A program made the position numbers and the translations under genes. DNA of 64,000 nt from Setoptus koraiensis (lineage: Eukaryota; Arthropoda). The notes under the pieces are model-generated. The model was not told the DNA's origin. It did not search any database and saw only the letters and a program-made list of their open reading frames with translations. Below, piece after piece: positions 1 to 14,600 of the stretch. Location of the stretch: assembly GCA_048013815.1 (NCBI GenBank), contig CM106586.1:13764001-13828000 (forward strand). Direction: 5' to 3'. Every line of letters starts with the position of its first letter. Position 1 is the first letter of the stretch.

Positions 1-1919
1 GTATCACAGTGTAACGCCATTATTATTAAAAGCATTATTTAATTATTATTATATTAATTTAATTGTACCGATATTGTCGCACAAAAGTACACAGTAACCA
101 AGTGTCGAATTGACACACGAATATTGATGATTATACGCAACAACAACAAGTGAACAACAAGCCGTCAAGAAGTAAACCGAGACAATTACATTCGAATTCC
201 TCACCGATCTTCTAACTATTCTGGCCACTATCAGCTGTTGTTTGTTGATTGCGCAATAATATTAAAATGTGCAGCATCAACCACAAACCATAACAACCAA
301 GACGCCAAATAAAGACACAGCAAAATGTACAAAATAATAACACAAAAAACGCACACTGCACACGCACACACACAAATAAATAAAAATGAAACAAATGATA
401 ATTGATTGAAAATATCGACAATCGCATCGCTAATAATCCTGCGGCCCTGTGATAAAGCAGCCAAAACAACAACAACAACGACAACAACAAACAAACAAAC
501 AACAAGAAATACTAATTGATTGATTGATTGCCAGCTAGCTACATTGAGTTGATCTCATCTCGACCCAAAATAACTGCGCTACACAGACGCGACGACCAGA
601 TTAGAATCGCACACTACTTGACTTTTGAATTGATGATGATGCAAAGGCGGCAATTTATTTCGGCAATTTATTATTTCTATAGATTATCATAGATTCTGTG
701 TGTATTCTATAGATTCTATAGATTGTTGTTGTTAGATTGTTGCCGGCTGCAGATTCGAGCCATCCCATGTTATTGTGTGTGTGTGTGTTTGTATCATGAT
801 TATTTGATTATCCGCAAAACTTGCTCGCTGCTGCTTGTGAGATCTGGTCTGTAACTTACACAAACTGTGAGTGTGTTTCGGGAAGGGATCGTTATCAACG
901 TTTTTCGTAGCTCGCACTGAATATGCTCTTGTTGTAGTTGTTGTTGTTGTTGTTGTCGTTGTCTGACAACAACAACAAGCGCTGTTGTGCGCTGTTGTGC
1001 GCTGTTGTGAGCTGTTGGCTTCTTCTTGAGACGCACTCAGATGAAATTGATGATAAAATCAAGTCAGTCAGCCAAACAACGATCTTATCTCGATCACATG
1101 TGTGCGCGTGCTAGCGCTTGAGCAATGGCGTTGGGTGGCCAATTAATTAAATTGATTACATTGATACGCGGCTGCGGTGCTGGCGGCGGCGACGACGACC
1201 ACGCCGGCCCAACCAACCAACGATGCACCGACCAATGATATACGACGCTGCTGACTGGGCCCGAGCCGCGTTGTTATGCGATGCGATTTGATCCGATTCG
1301 AAGCGATTCGAAGCGATTTGTCTCAGACTGTTTGTGATTGTGAGTGCCAGTGCCTGCGTGTGTTCAGTTTGCTGCTGCCAGTGGCGCAAAGCTGATAGAG
1401 AGGCCAGTTTAGGTTAAAAAATAATATTGGTCGGTGGGATTTTCGTTTGTCTTTGTTTTGATACAAGCGCATCGATCGAGCCAGCGAAGCCAGCGACACG
1501 AAGCGGGCAACTTGAAGCCGGCGACACAAGACAACAACGTAGAAAACAGCAAGCAACGCAATTGAAATCTAGTGACCAGCAAGCGCCTATCAACGTTTCA
1601 ATCTCGGCGTGTCAAGATCTCAAATAAAATCTCAAATCAAATCAACTCAACTGTGTTGTGTTGTGTGCACTTTATCAAAACTGTTCATCTGCACTTGTTA
1701 TGCGCTTGCGTTTATCCGGCGCGTTTATCCAGCAGCACACGCAACAATTTCCATCTCATTTATTTATCTGGCGCTGCGTTCGCGTTCGAGCTGTGCCGTG
1801 CCGTGATTACTCCGGTGTCACAATTCTAGCTTACATGTCCATCCGCTCGCTGGAGTGTGTATTTGCACACTATGCTTGCTCTATGCGCCGGCCACTCACT
1901 GCACCACTGTACTAGCTGC

Positions 1920-2012
1920 GGTATATCTGCGGTATTATGCGGTATTACGCGGTATTATGCGGTATTATGCGGCGGTATTAGTATATCCGCAGCATTGCAT
2001 ATCTGCGGTATT
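1920..2012. repeat. Tandem 10-mer GCGGTATTAT array
   Basis: About five near-perfect units of GCGGTATTAY follow one another from 1920, then decay into GTATATCYGC-type units that end at the GCAGGCAGGCAGGC stretch. It is short-period tandem repetition without coding sense. Confidence 0.8.
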
Positions 2013-4743
2013 AGTATATCTGCAGGCAGGCAGGCAGACGGCGATAACATCTCGCTGGCACATTTGCATAACACAAGTGGGCCTGCATAAGCGGCCATCG
2101 CGCCATGCACCGGCCAGGCCAAAAGTGCAGGCCAGTTATGTAATGTGTTGTGTCATTTGCGATGCCAGCAGCCACTTATGTAATGGCCTCTGCGACGGCT
2201 GCGGCTGCAAGCTGCGAGCTGCAGCAAAGTGCCAACAGTGCCGTCGACTGGACCCGAACTAGATCAAGTTGAAGCGCACCGGAAGTAAGTTACGCACTTT
2301 GCGAATATTCTGCTACTGCAGTCGCTGTTGCCGCTGTTGCCGCCGTCGCCACCGCCGCCAAATAAACTCACACTGGCGACAGCACACTCACCAGCCGGCA
2401 AGAGAGAGAGAGAGCGGATGTAAACACATTACGTCATTGCGCACAATACATTGCCATTTATTATAGCTATTTATGGTGGTGCCGTATGGTGACGCAATTG
2501 CGACTCAACAGCGACAACAACACCGACAGCGCCAACAACGACAGCGACATCAACCTATCAACAGCAGCGGCAGCAGCAGCAGCTCACAAGCAGCGCAACA
2601 CGGCAGCAGCAGCTATTACGCAATTGCAATTGCAAATTCGCAGCCCGGCACACTCCAAATTCATACAGAAGCGCCGACGACGACGACGACGACGACGACG
2701 GTATTTTCGGCGCCGTCAACAACGCGCCGCATTGTCACCGATTGTTGCGCTTGCTGCCAGCAGCCGGCGGCCCCTCAATTTTCTCGAACCACATCGACAG
2801 CAACTACGCGCTGATAGCTATTAGTCGCCTATTATTGGTCGCTATTGATCGCTTGCGAACAAACAGCGCCCTGTCAACACAAGCGACACCTCTAGCGAGC
2901 TTATTCCTCACTGAGCGATTCTCTAGCGATTTTATCCTCCAGCGAGCGATTCTCCAGTGAGCGCATCTCTCGTGAGGCGACTTCGTGCAGCAAAGAAAAC
3001 GCTGCAGATAGGACGGCCAAACGGCGCCAACTCGAACATAACGGCGAAAATAACGCAACAACTCTTCACACAAGCGACGCCCTCTTGTGTTGGGTGGGGC
3101 AACTATCTACAGAAAGTCACTAGCAAGAGGCGCCGCAAATAGTGAGCCAACAACCGACAACCGACAACTTGTTATTGTTGTTATGTAATAATTGGACACT
3201 CATCGTCCACCAGCTTGGCCGGCTTGTGTGTGACGTTGTGGGCAACAGCAGCAACAGGTGAACAACTGTTGATATATGTTACGTATTTAATAGGTGCAAA
3301 GGTGACCCGCACTTCACTTGCGACTCGTAAGTCACGAGACGACCGGACAAGCTTGCCATTCGGTGCCATATGGCACCAGCGAAACAGCCACAGAGAGCGG
3401 CCAACGAGCTCAAGTGAGCTGAATCAGCTGAGCCGAAAAGCGACAGCCAATGTGCGTAGTTTTTGTTGGGTTTCATTTGATGGCGCTTTGCACTGAAAGT
3501 TGCACTGAAAGTTGCTGAGGTTAGAGCAAACTCGAAGCCAATCAAGCACGATAAATAATTAAAACATTAATTATTGATATGCTCAACACAGTGCTTGCTG
3601 ACTGGCAACTATTTAGCTAATTTCAGTTTGATCATCATCAGGTTGATTTCCGATGATGACGCCGGTCGCCCCAATCAATCATAATCATTACATAATGGCC
3701 ATGTTGTGGTCAAAATAATAATGTTGCATCATGTTGGCTGTCAGTGGCGATTTTTGGCCTGGCAGTGGACGAGCGGGCACACAGTCGAGTGAGAATGTGC
3801 TGCTGACCATTGAAACAAGCGGCCAGCCGATTTAAACGGCGCCGAACAAATAGAGAATCGGCCAGCGACCAACGGCGCTGCTGGGCGGCTTCTCGGCGGC
3901 TTCTTCGCAACGCCACCAGGCCGATCAAAACTATGTGTGTGTGTGTTGCGCAGATTTCTCTCCACGACCAACGTAAGCTCAAGGTTAAATTGGGATAATC
4001 ATGCTTGTCGACATCGAGTGTGTGTGTGTGTGTCTATTTAACTGTGGCTTCCACAGGTGAGTTCGCAGGCTCTTAAGAAGCCTCGTGAGTGTGTGCGTTC
4101 TTTTATGAGCTGAAACGAGCTTGTTTATTTGTTCAAAAATCATCATCATCATCATCATTTGGAGGCAGACGAGCGATGGCGCTGCTAGTGGCGCAAACAA
4201 GCCCGAAACTGGAGACTGGAAACAGGAGATGAGAATAGTGGAATTCCTAGCCGCGCACACTCATGATGATAATAATTGAAAGTAGTGAGAGAGAGAGAGA
4301 GAGCCAAAAACTAATCCAATCCGACGCATCTCATTCGGCGCTTGATACTCGTAACTATCTACCTGTGCTCACCTGTGTGATATAAGCGCAGTATATATGC
4401 AATGATGAATCTGCGCCAGATGAATCGCCAAAGTTGAGCCACTGACAGTGGCTGCTGCGGTCAGCCAATGTAGAGCTTCTTCTCTACCTGTTGGCCGCTC
4501 TCTCTCTGTTGCATGATGATCGCCAATGATGATCAATTCAAGGTAAGGCCACGGCTCCGAAGACGAGCTGTCCATCATGAGCGCTTGTAGCGTCAACTGT
4601 GCGCTCGCTGGCCGGTCGGCTGGATATCGTGCCGTCGTCGAGCGCACAATGATTGATTACGTGGGCTAGCATGCGAGCCGGCTCGCCACCTCGGGCAGCG
4701 GGCGTGTTGAGAGGCTGTGCGCTCATCCGGTCGGGCCGCGTCG

Positions 4744-4783
4744 CCAATACGGCCGACGGGCCGCCAATACGGCCGACGGGCCG
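4744..4783. repeat. Two direct copies of a 20-mer (AATACGGCCGACGGGCCGCC)
   Basis: The unit occurs twice back to back, in a GC-rich pocket surrounded by GGCC words. Confidence 0.75.
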
Positions 4784-5681
4784 CTCCAACGCCAGAAGCG
4801 ACGACCGGGCCGACCGGTCAGTCCGCAAGTGTTGGTGCGGGGGCGTCGGCGATACCCTTTCTCTCAATGTTGTTCCACCGACAGGTACTTTTATTATTAT
4901 TAGGTACTTTTATTATTATTAGATACCTTATTTTGCCCACGGGTCACACATGGCGATGCGGGCACAGCGAGCGGGATAATCGGACAAGAGGCAAATTACA
5001 CGCATTTACACCTTTACCGGGGCATTTCCGGCCAGAATAAACAGGTAAGCTGGCGACCCGGTTGGGAGGCGCTGGCCCACGGCCGCCGGATAACCGATAA
5101 ATAAATAGCCGAAACTGGAGCGGAGTAGCGGCCGCATGAAGAGCGGCGCTGGTAATTTGCACACGACAATCGACAGCCGGACCATGTGAGCGGCCGGCCG
5201 GCCGGCCAGGCTGTGTTGGGCATCAACACCTCGGCGCAAATTCAACTTGCAAATAAAGAGCGCAGAATGGAAGAAACGAAAAAACGAGATGGTTGCAGCA
5301 ACGGCAGCGAATCGAGTTTTCGGTCGCTGATTGTGTGTGTGTGTATCATTGATTTCTGGCTCTTTTCTGGCTGGCTAACAGCAGCCGGCGAGTTGGTGGC
5401 GAGCCGGCAAAAAAAGAAGAAGAGCAGTTGTAAGAAGATTTGAAAAGTTGTTCTATTTGGCTAGCTCGTCGAAGCTGGCTCGCCGAATTGGAGCCAGAGC
5501 GGCGGCGGCGGCAGCGGCAGTCAGTCAGTCAGTCAAAAGTTGAGCTCACTTGAAAAGTTGCGTCTGTGAGAGCGAGAGCGAGCGAGATACGAGAAAAAGC
5601 TAATGCTCGGCTAGCGAGCATTAGCGAGCTGTGTAATGGCAGTGGCATAAAAGCCTCTTACTGGCTTACGTAACTAGTATA

Positions 5682-5682
5682 T

Positions 5683-5741
<59 letters not shown>
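5682..5741. repeat. (GT)n microsatellite
   Basis: About 29 uninterrupted GT dinucleotides, followed at once by a short AG-rich run. Confidence 0.95.
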
Positions 5742-5745
<4 letters not shown>

Positions 5746-5943
5746 AGAGAGAAGAAAGAGATCGATCATCATGATTCATTCAAAATGCAACAACAACAAC
5801 AACAACAGCGGCGGCGGCGGCGGCACCACCAGCAACGAACTGCAACTTGCGCATTGATTATCTAGCCATGGATCAAGACCATGATGATGAAGCAAGCGAG
5901 CTCGATACATGGATAGAGTGCATTGATCCGCGTAGCTAAATTT

Positions 5944-6105
5944 CCAACAAAAGCCACTGTAACAACAATAACAACAACAGCGGCAACAACAGCAGCAACA
6001 ACGGCGGCAACAACAGCAGCAACAACGGCGGCAACAGCAGCAACAACAGCGCCAACAACAACAGCAACAACAGCGCCAACAACTGCACAGCCGGCATCGC
6101 CAGCC
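5944..6105. repeat. (CAACAACAGCRGC)n-type trinucleotide tract
   Basis: Imperfect CAA/CAG/CGG trinucleotides. Each frame gives a different homopolymer-like peptide (Thr/Ala on plus, Val/Cys on minus), which argues against translation. Confidence 0.8.
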
Positions 6106-6266
6106 GGAGCGACCAATGCGAATTGAATTGAACACATGCTAAAAGCGATTTACAATCTAATTTGACTCATCATTTTGCTATTTTTCTTCTCTCTTCTGGC
6201 TGCGCTTTCTTGTTCTCGCTGTCGCTCGCTCTGTCTGTCTCGCTGAGCTTGAATTTAACTCAACCA

Positions 6267-6374
6267 ACAACGGCGGCGGCGGCGGCGGCGACAACAGCGC
6301 CAACAACAACGCCAACAGCAGCAACGACAGCAGCAACAACAGCGCCAACAACAGCAACAACAACAGCACACACA
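6267..6374. repeat. Second CAA/CAG/CGG trinucleotide tract
   Basis: Begins with six CGG-type triplets and continues as ACAACAGC units into a CACACA run. Confidence 0.8.
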
Positions 6375-6526
6375 CACTCCTACGCCGCTCACATGATACT
6401 CGGCGGTAGCGTAAGCGAGCGAGAAGCGCCAAGACTCGCCGAGCTCACAGTGCGCGCCAGCCGGCTCAATTTCTCACTGATCCGTCCAAAAGGCAACAGC
6501 CATTTAATCTGCTAGCTAGGCACTTT

Positions 6527-6594
6527 TGCCGGCTCGCTGGCCGGCTCGCTGGCTGGCTCGCTGGCTGGCTCGCTGGCTGGCTCGCTGGCTAGCG
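6527..6594. repeat. Tandem 12-mer GCTCGCTGGCTG
   Basis: Five to six head-to-tail units, the first two as the GCTCGCTGGCCG variant. Followed by another GACAGC/AACAGC trinucleotide tract (6600-6680). Confidence 0.85.
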
Positions 6595-6807
6595 GCAGCG
6601 CCAACAGCGACAGCAACAGCGACGCCGCCAACAGCAACAGCAACAACGACGCCGACAGCGACAACGACGCCGCCAACAGCTACCGAGCTCATCGAGCGCA
6701 CGCAGACGATGCCTGCAAAGCCTGTGAGGCAATATGATCTAATAATGTCATTTACCATGCCAGCCAGCTAGTGAGCCGGCGAGCCGCCACCGTCCGCTAC
6801 ACACACA

Positions 6808-6847
6808 CGATTGTGTAATAACTTATTAATAAGTTATTACACAATCG
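6808..6847. repeat. Perfect 40-bp palindrome
   Basis: The 20 bases CGATTGTGTAATAACTTATT are followed directly by their exact reverse complement with no spacer. The symmetry stops at 6807/6848. The core contains two TTATTAC/GTAATAA elements in opposite orientation. Confidence 0.95.
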
Positions 6848-7256
6848 GCAGTGTGTTGCCATGTTTTACTGTTACATAACAACGGCCGGCAATGCAACAA
6901 CTATGGTGACAACATGGGCACAGCGCAACAGCAGCGCCAATTAGCAGTGGCAGACACACTAATTATTACAGTTACACACACGCTCATTTGAGTGACCTCA
7001 TTTCGCCGGCCACCGGCAACTTGTTACTCGGTTGCTGTTGCTGTTGCTGTTGCTGTTGCTCGGTGCACATCCAATGGGGGGACACAGTGAATTCGACCGG
7101 CACACACCGAGCGGCCACATGAGCCATCAAGCGCCGACGCTGAGCCAACATGGGCCATCATGGACGCGCCAAGTGGCCATCTGTTGCACTGCATTTATTA
7201 TTGTGCGCGACCACCATAAATTACGTAACCGCCACCTGCCGCTATTGCTGCTGCAG

Positions 7257-7500
7257 CAACAAAAACAACAACAACAGCAACAACAGCAACAACAGCAACA
7301 ACAGCAACAACAGCAACAACAGCAACAACAGCAACAACAGCAACAACAGCAACAACAGCAACAACAGCAACAACAGCAACAACAGCAACAACAGCAACAA
7401 CAGCAACAACAGCAACAACAGCAACAACAGCAACAACAGCAACTACAGCAACTACAGCAACAACAGCAACTACAGCAACTACTGCGCCAACAACAACCAC
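7257..7500. repeat. Long CAACAACAG tract (9-mer repeats)
   Basis: More than 20 units of CAACAACAG, varying to CAACTACAG near the right end. One plus frame spanning 7032-7613 reads poly-Gln with no stop, but the flanking residues look random, there is no recognizable domain, and the other frames are equally open as poly(Asn-Ser) or poly-Cys. I treat it as a microsatellite. Confidence 0.9.
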
Positions 7501-8040
7501 CACCACCACGACAGCAAGCGACACGCACAAAATGTATCAATGGCCAGCTCAAATGTCACTGGCCATTGAAGCGACAAGTGCGGCTAGCTAACAATGGCAC
7601 ACACAACAGTTAGTTTGCTCATCAATGTTGAGCTCACCACAATTCAAGAGATAGATAGATCGCTCAAATTGTAAAGCTGTTGCTGCTATTCAAGCAAAGA
7701 TTGCATCATTGGTTTGTTTGCAACAGCAAAGACACAACGACAACAACAACGACAACAACAACAACAACAACGACAACGACAACACTGGCCGGTCGTTGCC
7801 TGACCGCTGGCCTGACAGGGCCAGTGCCGCTGACAAACGAACGATAGCAGCCGAAGTGTGGGCTTGGCTCACTCGCCACTTGCCACTCACGCCACCACAT
7901 TGCGTAACTATGAGCTCGTTTTTTGTCGTCGCAGGTTGAGTTGCGTCATGGCTTCCATCTCACATATATTGTATATATATATATTGTGCAGCTCGACTCG
8001 CGTGTCCTGTTAACTGTTCTTAGATGCCACTGTTGCATCA

Positions 8041-8084
8041 TGATGCCACTGTTGTCACTGTTGTCACTGTTGTCACTGTTGGGC
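8041..8084. repeat. Tandem 9-mer TTGTCACTG
   Basis: About four tandem units, followed by three spaced copies of a CATCATGGTTGCA-like word up to 8123. Confidence 0.8.
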
Positions 8085-8283
8085 CGAGTGCGAGCATCAT
8101 GGTTGCACCATGGTTGCATCATGGCAGGCACAGTGGCGACACAAGCAATAGGAGGCAATAAGAGGAGAAAAATAAAAAACTATTTACTGCACACAATTGT
8201 CCATGCAACTTGTTGTTGTCTGTCCTCTTTTTTCTTCTTGCTCCTCATTTGTGCGATCCCGTGTGCTCCATCAATAGACGAGC

Positions 8284-8350
8284 GCACATTATTTAAAACA
8301 TTATTTACAACATTACTTACGACATTACTTACAACATCACTTATAACATT
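8284..8350. repeat. Tandem 12-mer ACATTACTTACA
   Basis: About five degenerate head-to-tail units ending at a GTGTGTGTGT run. Confidence 0.8.
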
Positions 8351-9393
8351 GTGTGTGTGTGTCAAGTCTGACAAAACACGGTCTGTGTACGTCGAGCTGG
8401 CCCCACTCTCATACTCGCACACAATATACGTACGTATCTAAATGCGCAAGCCACGCTGAGTGTCTTGTTACATAATAACGTTACTTAACGTTATCTAATG
8501 GCGCAAAGGCTGTTGCGTTAGGCCCAATGGCTCAATAGACAGAGGGCGGCTAGACAGAGACAGAGAGAGAGAGACAGAGAGACAGAGCGAGAGAGAAAAG
8601 TTTGATGCTACCACTAAATAAACTAAATAAACAGCTTACGCAATGCTGTCTGTCTGTCGTGTTGAGTAATGATTGCGCAACAACGACAACGACAGCGACA
8701 GCAACAGCGACAAGAATGTCGCTGTCTGACATGTGAGTAAATAAAGTCAGTCTAATAATAAGAGGAATCTGTCTTGTTGCGTGGCCATTGTGTGCAACAT
8801 TGATCAACACACTGGGCTATTTAAACGCTATTTAGAGCAACTCTCCGGGCTATTCATGCTCATGTGTATACTCATGCGTATATAGGCTCGTTCTTGATTG
8901 ATAATCCTCTCGCTCTTGCTCTCTCATTAGTATCGCGATTTTAATCTTTTGTCTGACTGTCTGTTTGCCGTTTTAGCTGTGATTAATTATTTAAACGCAC
9001 AAGTCAGTCACCTCAATTTGTATTGTGCAGCCAACATAAGACATTGCGAGCAACATGCAAACAGTTTAGGCAGCTCACAATATACATAATAATAATATAC
9101 ATAAAAGCAGCCAGTTATATCTGCGTATCAGTGCATCTCGCTGTTCCGGCTCGCCTCAGATTGATTGATTAAGACACGATTCGACCTGGCGAGATTGCAT
9201 CGCCGGGCACGGGATTGGGTCGTCTCATGAGCGGCATTGTCATGGTCGTGTGCTGTCTCTGGAACTCGTTAGAAGCCGCTCTAATTAACGCAAGCAACAA
9301 TTTGTATCATGTACATGCTGCTGCTGCTGCTGCTGCCAGCCAACGCAGCCTTACTGGCCAAACGGACAGTGCGGCACCAACCGGCACCAGACA

Positions 9394-9440
9394 GCGACAA
9401 ACGGCCACAAACGGCGACAAACGGCGACAAACGGCGACCA
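9394..9440. repeat. Tandem 10-mer ACAAACGGCG
   Basis: Four to five units. The open frames that overlap it on both strands are low-complexity consequences of the repeat. Confidence 0.8.
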
Positions 9441-11586
9441 ACAGCAACACGTGCCCCGCTCGCGAGTTCCAAGAAGCGCTCGAAGCGTGCTCGCCCTTCG
9501 ATTTGTTTGCGAATCGCCCCTCGAACCGTATCCGCGAACAGTTTGGCTCTTGGCGAATTGGAGCGGCGAAAGGCGAATCGCAGCGAATTGCAGCGACACA
9601 AAGCGAGTCTCGCTTCGCTTTGTGTCGCTGTCGCGGGTCACGTAGCACGCCAGTTCATTGCTACTGATTAACTTGTCGCCCGCATGATGAACAACGACAA
9701 AAGTCATTCACTTTTTTCACTTTTTCACTAAACTCTAGTGACTAAAGTGATTAACTCTCATCCAAAGTTTAAACTTTGAACACTTAAACACTTTGGCGAC
9801 TGACAGCGACTGCAATTTCGTGACAACACAAACATGTTGCCAACATGATGTTGGCAGCCGAGATACAAGCAACACAAACATGATTTACTCCTCTTGTCAC
9901 TGGCCAAAAGTGTCACATTTGACACCGGCCATTATTACGTAACGACCGCCCGTATACGATACGACGTGTATCATGTCTAGACTCATCATGGTGCTGCCAT
10001 TATGCCCAATCTGTACGCTTCTCTGGGGCATCTTGGGCCCGCGAGATTGGCAACAATTGCAAATTGAATCGAGCGTCTTTTAGTGGCGCCATCTCTCGAC
10101 CAGTGCGCCAAACACAAACTGAATCGCAAATAAAATCTCGCTGAATCTCGTGAAATTTTTTTTCGGAGATTTCCATTGAAATTGATATACACCCCAACGA
10201 TTGTACGATACACTCCGACAGTACAGTACTCCAGTAGTACAGTGTCCAACAGTAGTGCGGCCGGTGCAGTGTTGATGCATCTTGGCTTGAGAGCAAAAGT
10301 TTTCTTGTGGCGAACCGAAGCTGGTCGCGATATTACGAGCGCCGCCGACGACGACGACGGCAAAAGTTGAAGCTGACTGTTAATTGTTGCGCCCATTATA
10401 ATAATAATTGCACTGCAGCCAGGCTCTGGTGTTATTATTTAAGTGGACCGCTTCCGAAAATGACCATCGCGGCGAGCACACCAAGTGAATTCAATTAATT
10501 ATGAGCCGGCCGCTGTGGTGCGTCGCCGTTGTCTGTCCGATCGACAACCAAGCAAACCGAGCGACCGAACGACCGAGCGACCGAACGACCGAGCAACCGA
10601 GCAACATTAATGATCGCAGTGATGGTAGCCGTTCATTAGCGCGCTATCTGCATGTGCCAATCAACTGTGGGCAGCCTCGAAATGGCGACTCGACGACGGA
10701 CAGAGCGGCACAAGGCGAAATGGCAGCGACGAAACGAAAACGAGAACGAAAATGAATGAAAATGAGAATGGTTTATTGTCCGAAATTGTGATTCGCGACT
10801 GACGTGATTCATCTGGTCATCATCGGTTGTTCATTGAAACTAATTTACGCCGCCAGCCATCGTGTGTGTCAAGTGATCCGCTGAAAGTGTCATTGTGTCA
10901 GCCTGTCATCGTCATGCTGCCACTGTTATCATTCTGTGGTGGCTCGTAGTTGTTTGCACTTGTTCAACTGTAACAAGTGATGCTGCACTTGTTGTTCTCA
11001 ACAACAACAACTGACAACTGACCATGCGCTCACGCCAATCAATCGTCGCTCATTACGCCACTGCAATCAACTGCGTCAATCGCCTTTGCTGTGTGTGTGT
11101 GAGTCAATTGAGGAAAATAAATTTAATAAATTTCGCCACAATAAATAGCAACATAATAATTGTAGATTGTGCGCCCATTTTTATCAATTTATCACCACAA
11201 ACTCGGCGAGCAAAAGAAATCGGAAATGCCCATCATGCCTGCGTGGCCACGATGCCGAAATGGTCACATTTCGGCCGTTTCATTTTGAGGCGTCGCCCGA
11301 AACGAGAGGCTCGTGACAGAGACACACAGTCGCGCTTCTTGTCCGACATTTTGTGACATGTTAACGCGCTTGCATTGGCAAGAAAACTCGCCAGCGCCAA
11401 CATGCGATTCTGGCCTAGCACTGACAACAAAAACACACAAAAAACAATTGTCAACTCAATATTTTAGCGACAATATTTTTCATTTTATTTATATTTTATG
11501 AATTTTCTTTTCTATTTTATTGTGTGATACGCGACTAGTCGCTGAATATTGTTGCTGCCAATTTCGAGCAGATTCTCTCCGAAACG

Positions 11587-11637
11587 AAAAAATCACTAAA
11601 ACTAAAAAATCACTAAAACTAAAAAATCACTAAAACT
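11587..11637. repeat. Three tandem copies of the 17-mer AAAAAATCACTAAAACT
   Basis: Three head-to-tail copies inside AT-rich DNA with no gene. Confidence 0.85.
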
Positions 11638-14600
11638 CTCAGTTGACAACGCGCAACGCACAATCTGCTGCTAATTTATCTGGGCTAATTAAGGTCTCTC
11701 TTGTTTTAATCAATTTGATTCACAAGAAAAACATCTCAAATAAACAGAGACAACGAACGAAGCGTTAGCAAACAGGGAGGCCGCGTCGGTCGTGTAGGCA
11801 TACATCATCAACTTGTCGCTATATCAACTAAACTCTGATTAATGATTCTTTTTACGCTTGCATAAGAGAAGTCATTGGAGTGTTAATTAACTTAATTGAC
11901 TACTTTTGATTGCTACAGTACATGGCAGGCGCCATAGAGAGCGAGTTTTTTAACCAAGAGGTTCGCTCGACAGCTTAAGTGACACTAGGCACAACAAACT
12001 TTGAGTTGAAAACTCTCAGTTTGTTACAACAAGAATTCTGCTTATCCAAAGAACATTAATTATACCAACACTCACACACCTATTTGCGTCTTTATCCATC
12101 TCTCATATACGATATCTCTCATACATACACAGGGAAAAAATTGTTTTTGTTGTCAAATCGACATTGCTAATCACAGCGCTAATCTTTATCACTTCCTCAG
12201 CATCACATTATACAAATGCGGCCATAACACTAGGTGAGCCATCCTACTCGACTGTCTTGCGCCTCTATTACGCCCGTATTGTGCCTGTATCACGCCAGAC
12301 AGCGTCAGTTAGCTATAGTTAGCCAGCCATACAGCTTGACAGCGAGCTAGAACTATTGATCTAGCAAGCTAATTGAGTGACTAATTTGGTTGGCATAACT
12401 TTTCGGTTAGAAATTGTTTCGCCCATTTAGTGCGCATTTTTTTCGTCGTTTCGCATACGACGCCGCCGCCGCTCACAAATAGATTTAGATATACATGTAA
12501 TACGTAATAAGTACATCAATTGATACGTTGAGAATTGTATGCCAGTTACTCTGTGATGATGATATGTAAACTCTCTACAAATATACTCTATATAAATCTA
12601 TATATATATGACTTGGCAAATGGCGACAAACATGCAGCTAAATGGCATCGCTCAATTTTCGGAGCGGCTTTATTCGCTTTGCCGGCTCTGGCGGGTCCTC
12701 TGTGCCCATACGAGTGCCAGTACCAATCATAATACAATGTATGCAAACATTGTTGCACTTTATCCGTTTGTTTGTTTCATTCATACACTTTATCTACTCA
12801 CTTAATGTGTCTATTTGATGATGATGATGATGTCATCCGACAAACAGCTTTTACGTTCATACATTATATACAATTATGATACAATTATGCACGATGAACA
12901 CACATGATCTATTTCAAGAAAAAAAAACTGAGAATTCCGATGGCTTTTCCAGTGGCGTTATCACTTGCGAGTTTCTCCTAAGCAGACACAAACGTTACAC
13001 AATAGCACTATCATGGCGCATGTAAGCACCATCTTTGATTGATTGACTCTCTAATCTGTTATCTCTAATGTTGTTTCTTTTATATTTCTATTTTAGTTTT
13101 CATCAATTATAAATCCTTATCCTGCTGCTATCTCGGTGCAATAACCGAAAGAAAAATGCTAGCTCTATATCTATCACAACAACTACAAACTGAACCACAA
13201 ACAGACAACTGAACTAAAACGACAAAATATAAAACTACGCGACTCTCGCGACTTCGTTTAGTGAATGTTTGCTTGTGTGTCTGCCTAACTAGACTAATTG
13301 TATTGCTGAGGCCCCGAGGAATGTATCAATCATTCACGACGAGAATCGATAATTGTCGACGAGATAACTTATGAATGACGATTAACAACAACATTTATCG
13401 CAAACATAGAAAGTGTGACTGAAAAGTTGCCACAAGCCAAAAGAAAATTATGCAGATGAACTAGCGACGAAAAATAAACATCACCGAAATTGATGGCCTA
13501 GTTATTGATTCATTGATCATTAGTTGGCTCGATCAATCGTGTTCGAGAGGCGCATTTGTTGATGGCCAATAGCTGTTGTTTGCCATCAAACAAACACACG
13601 AAATGAAGGCAATTTGTTGTCTCTTTCACTCTTATCGACTTTCGATGACATTAAATTAAAATTTATAACGCTGCTAATGACATTACAAGTTACAATTGGC
13701 CGTGTCGACACTCGCACATATCGGCGCAAATGAAGTAAAATTTGCAATTGCGCTGACAGTTATATCATTCATCAATACAAATCGTTATATTTGTTGGCCA
13801 GTGTCGAAATAAATTGTCAGAAATAAATTTATTAATTTATTTCCGAACCGACTGCAGCTGTTGTCTGTGTCCATCGGCAATCATCCTTCGTATGCAAATA
13901 TCGTTATCGTTGACAGTGTATGATATATATTTATATCGGCAATGTCAAAATAGACAGGTGCTGCAATATATATATATCATGTCCGTGGCCAGTCATTACA
14001 ACTAGGCTACTTTGTTATGTTATATATCAGCTAATAGATAGATAGTCAATAGATGAGAGATGATAGATTGGTTACAGCTACTGTTAATAATAAGTGACAA
14101 GTGTAAACCGTCGACCAAACGAATGTACTGATGTATCGGTGAACACTACTTGAGAATGTAATGTTCACAAATGATATAATTTCTTTATGAATAAATATTC
14201 AACAAAATTTAAAACCAAAGTTGCTGTCCGACGATGAACAAGCTAGAACAGTTGCTGTTTGCTAACTAGCATAAATAAATAAGATTTTAACTGAATAAAT
14301 AGCTCGTTAACTGTTGTAGTGCTGACTCGCATAAAATGATTGATTGGTTGTGGGGCAGATTGGACTTTATTAATAGATTTAAATCTATTCTTGCAACTTT
14401 TATGCAATTATTATAATGAGCCCAGATCGTTATGGCGAATAATCCATCATCCTTGTCTACGAACTCTAACAGCATAATTGTTGCCGGCGCCTATACAAAA
14501 TGCCTTGCTCATTCGTTTGAGATAGCGCGCCGCGCGGTAATTTATTGATCCCCTCTACCTCTAATTAAAATTTAAATTGAACTGTTTGATTTATCTGCAC

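Noticed and set aside
7032-7613. 193-codon poly-Gln frame
   Set aside because: All frames of the CAACAACAG tract are open on both strands; there is no domain, start context or splice support.
9215-9707. Five overlapping frames of 64-150 codons near 9.2-9.7 kb
   Set aside because: They are mutually shifted readings of ACAAACGGCG and GCTGCT repeats on both strands.
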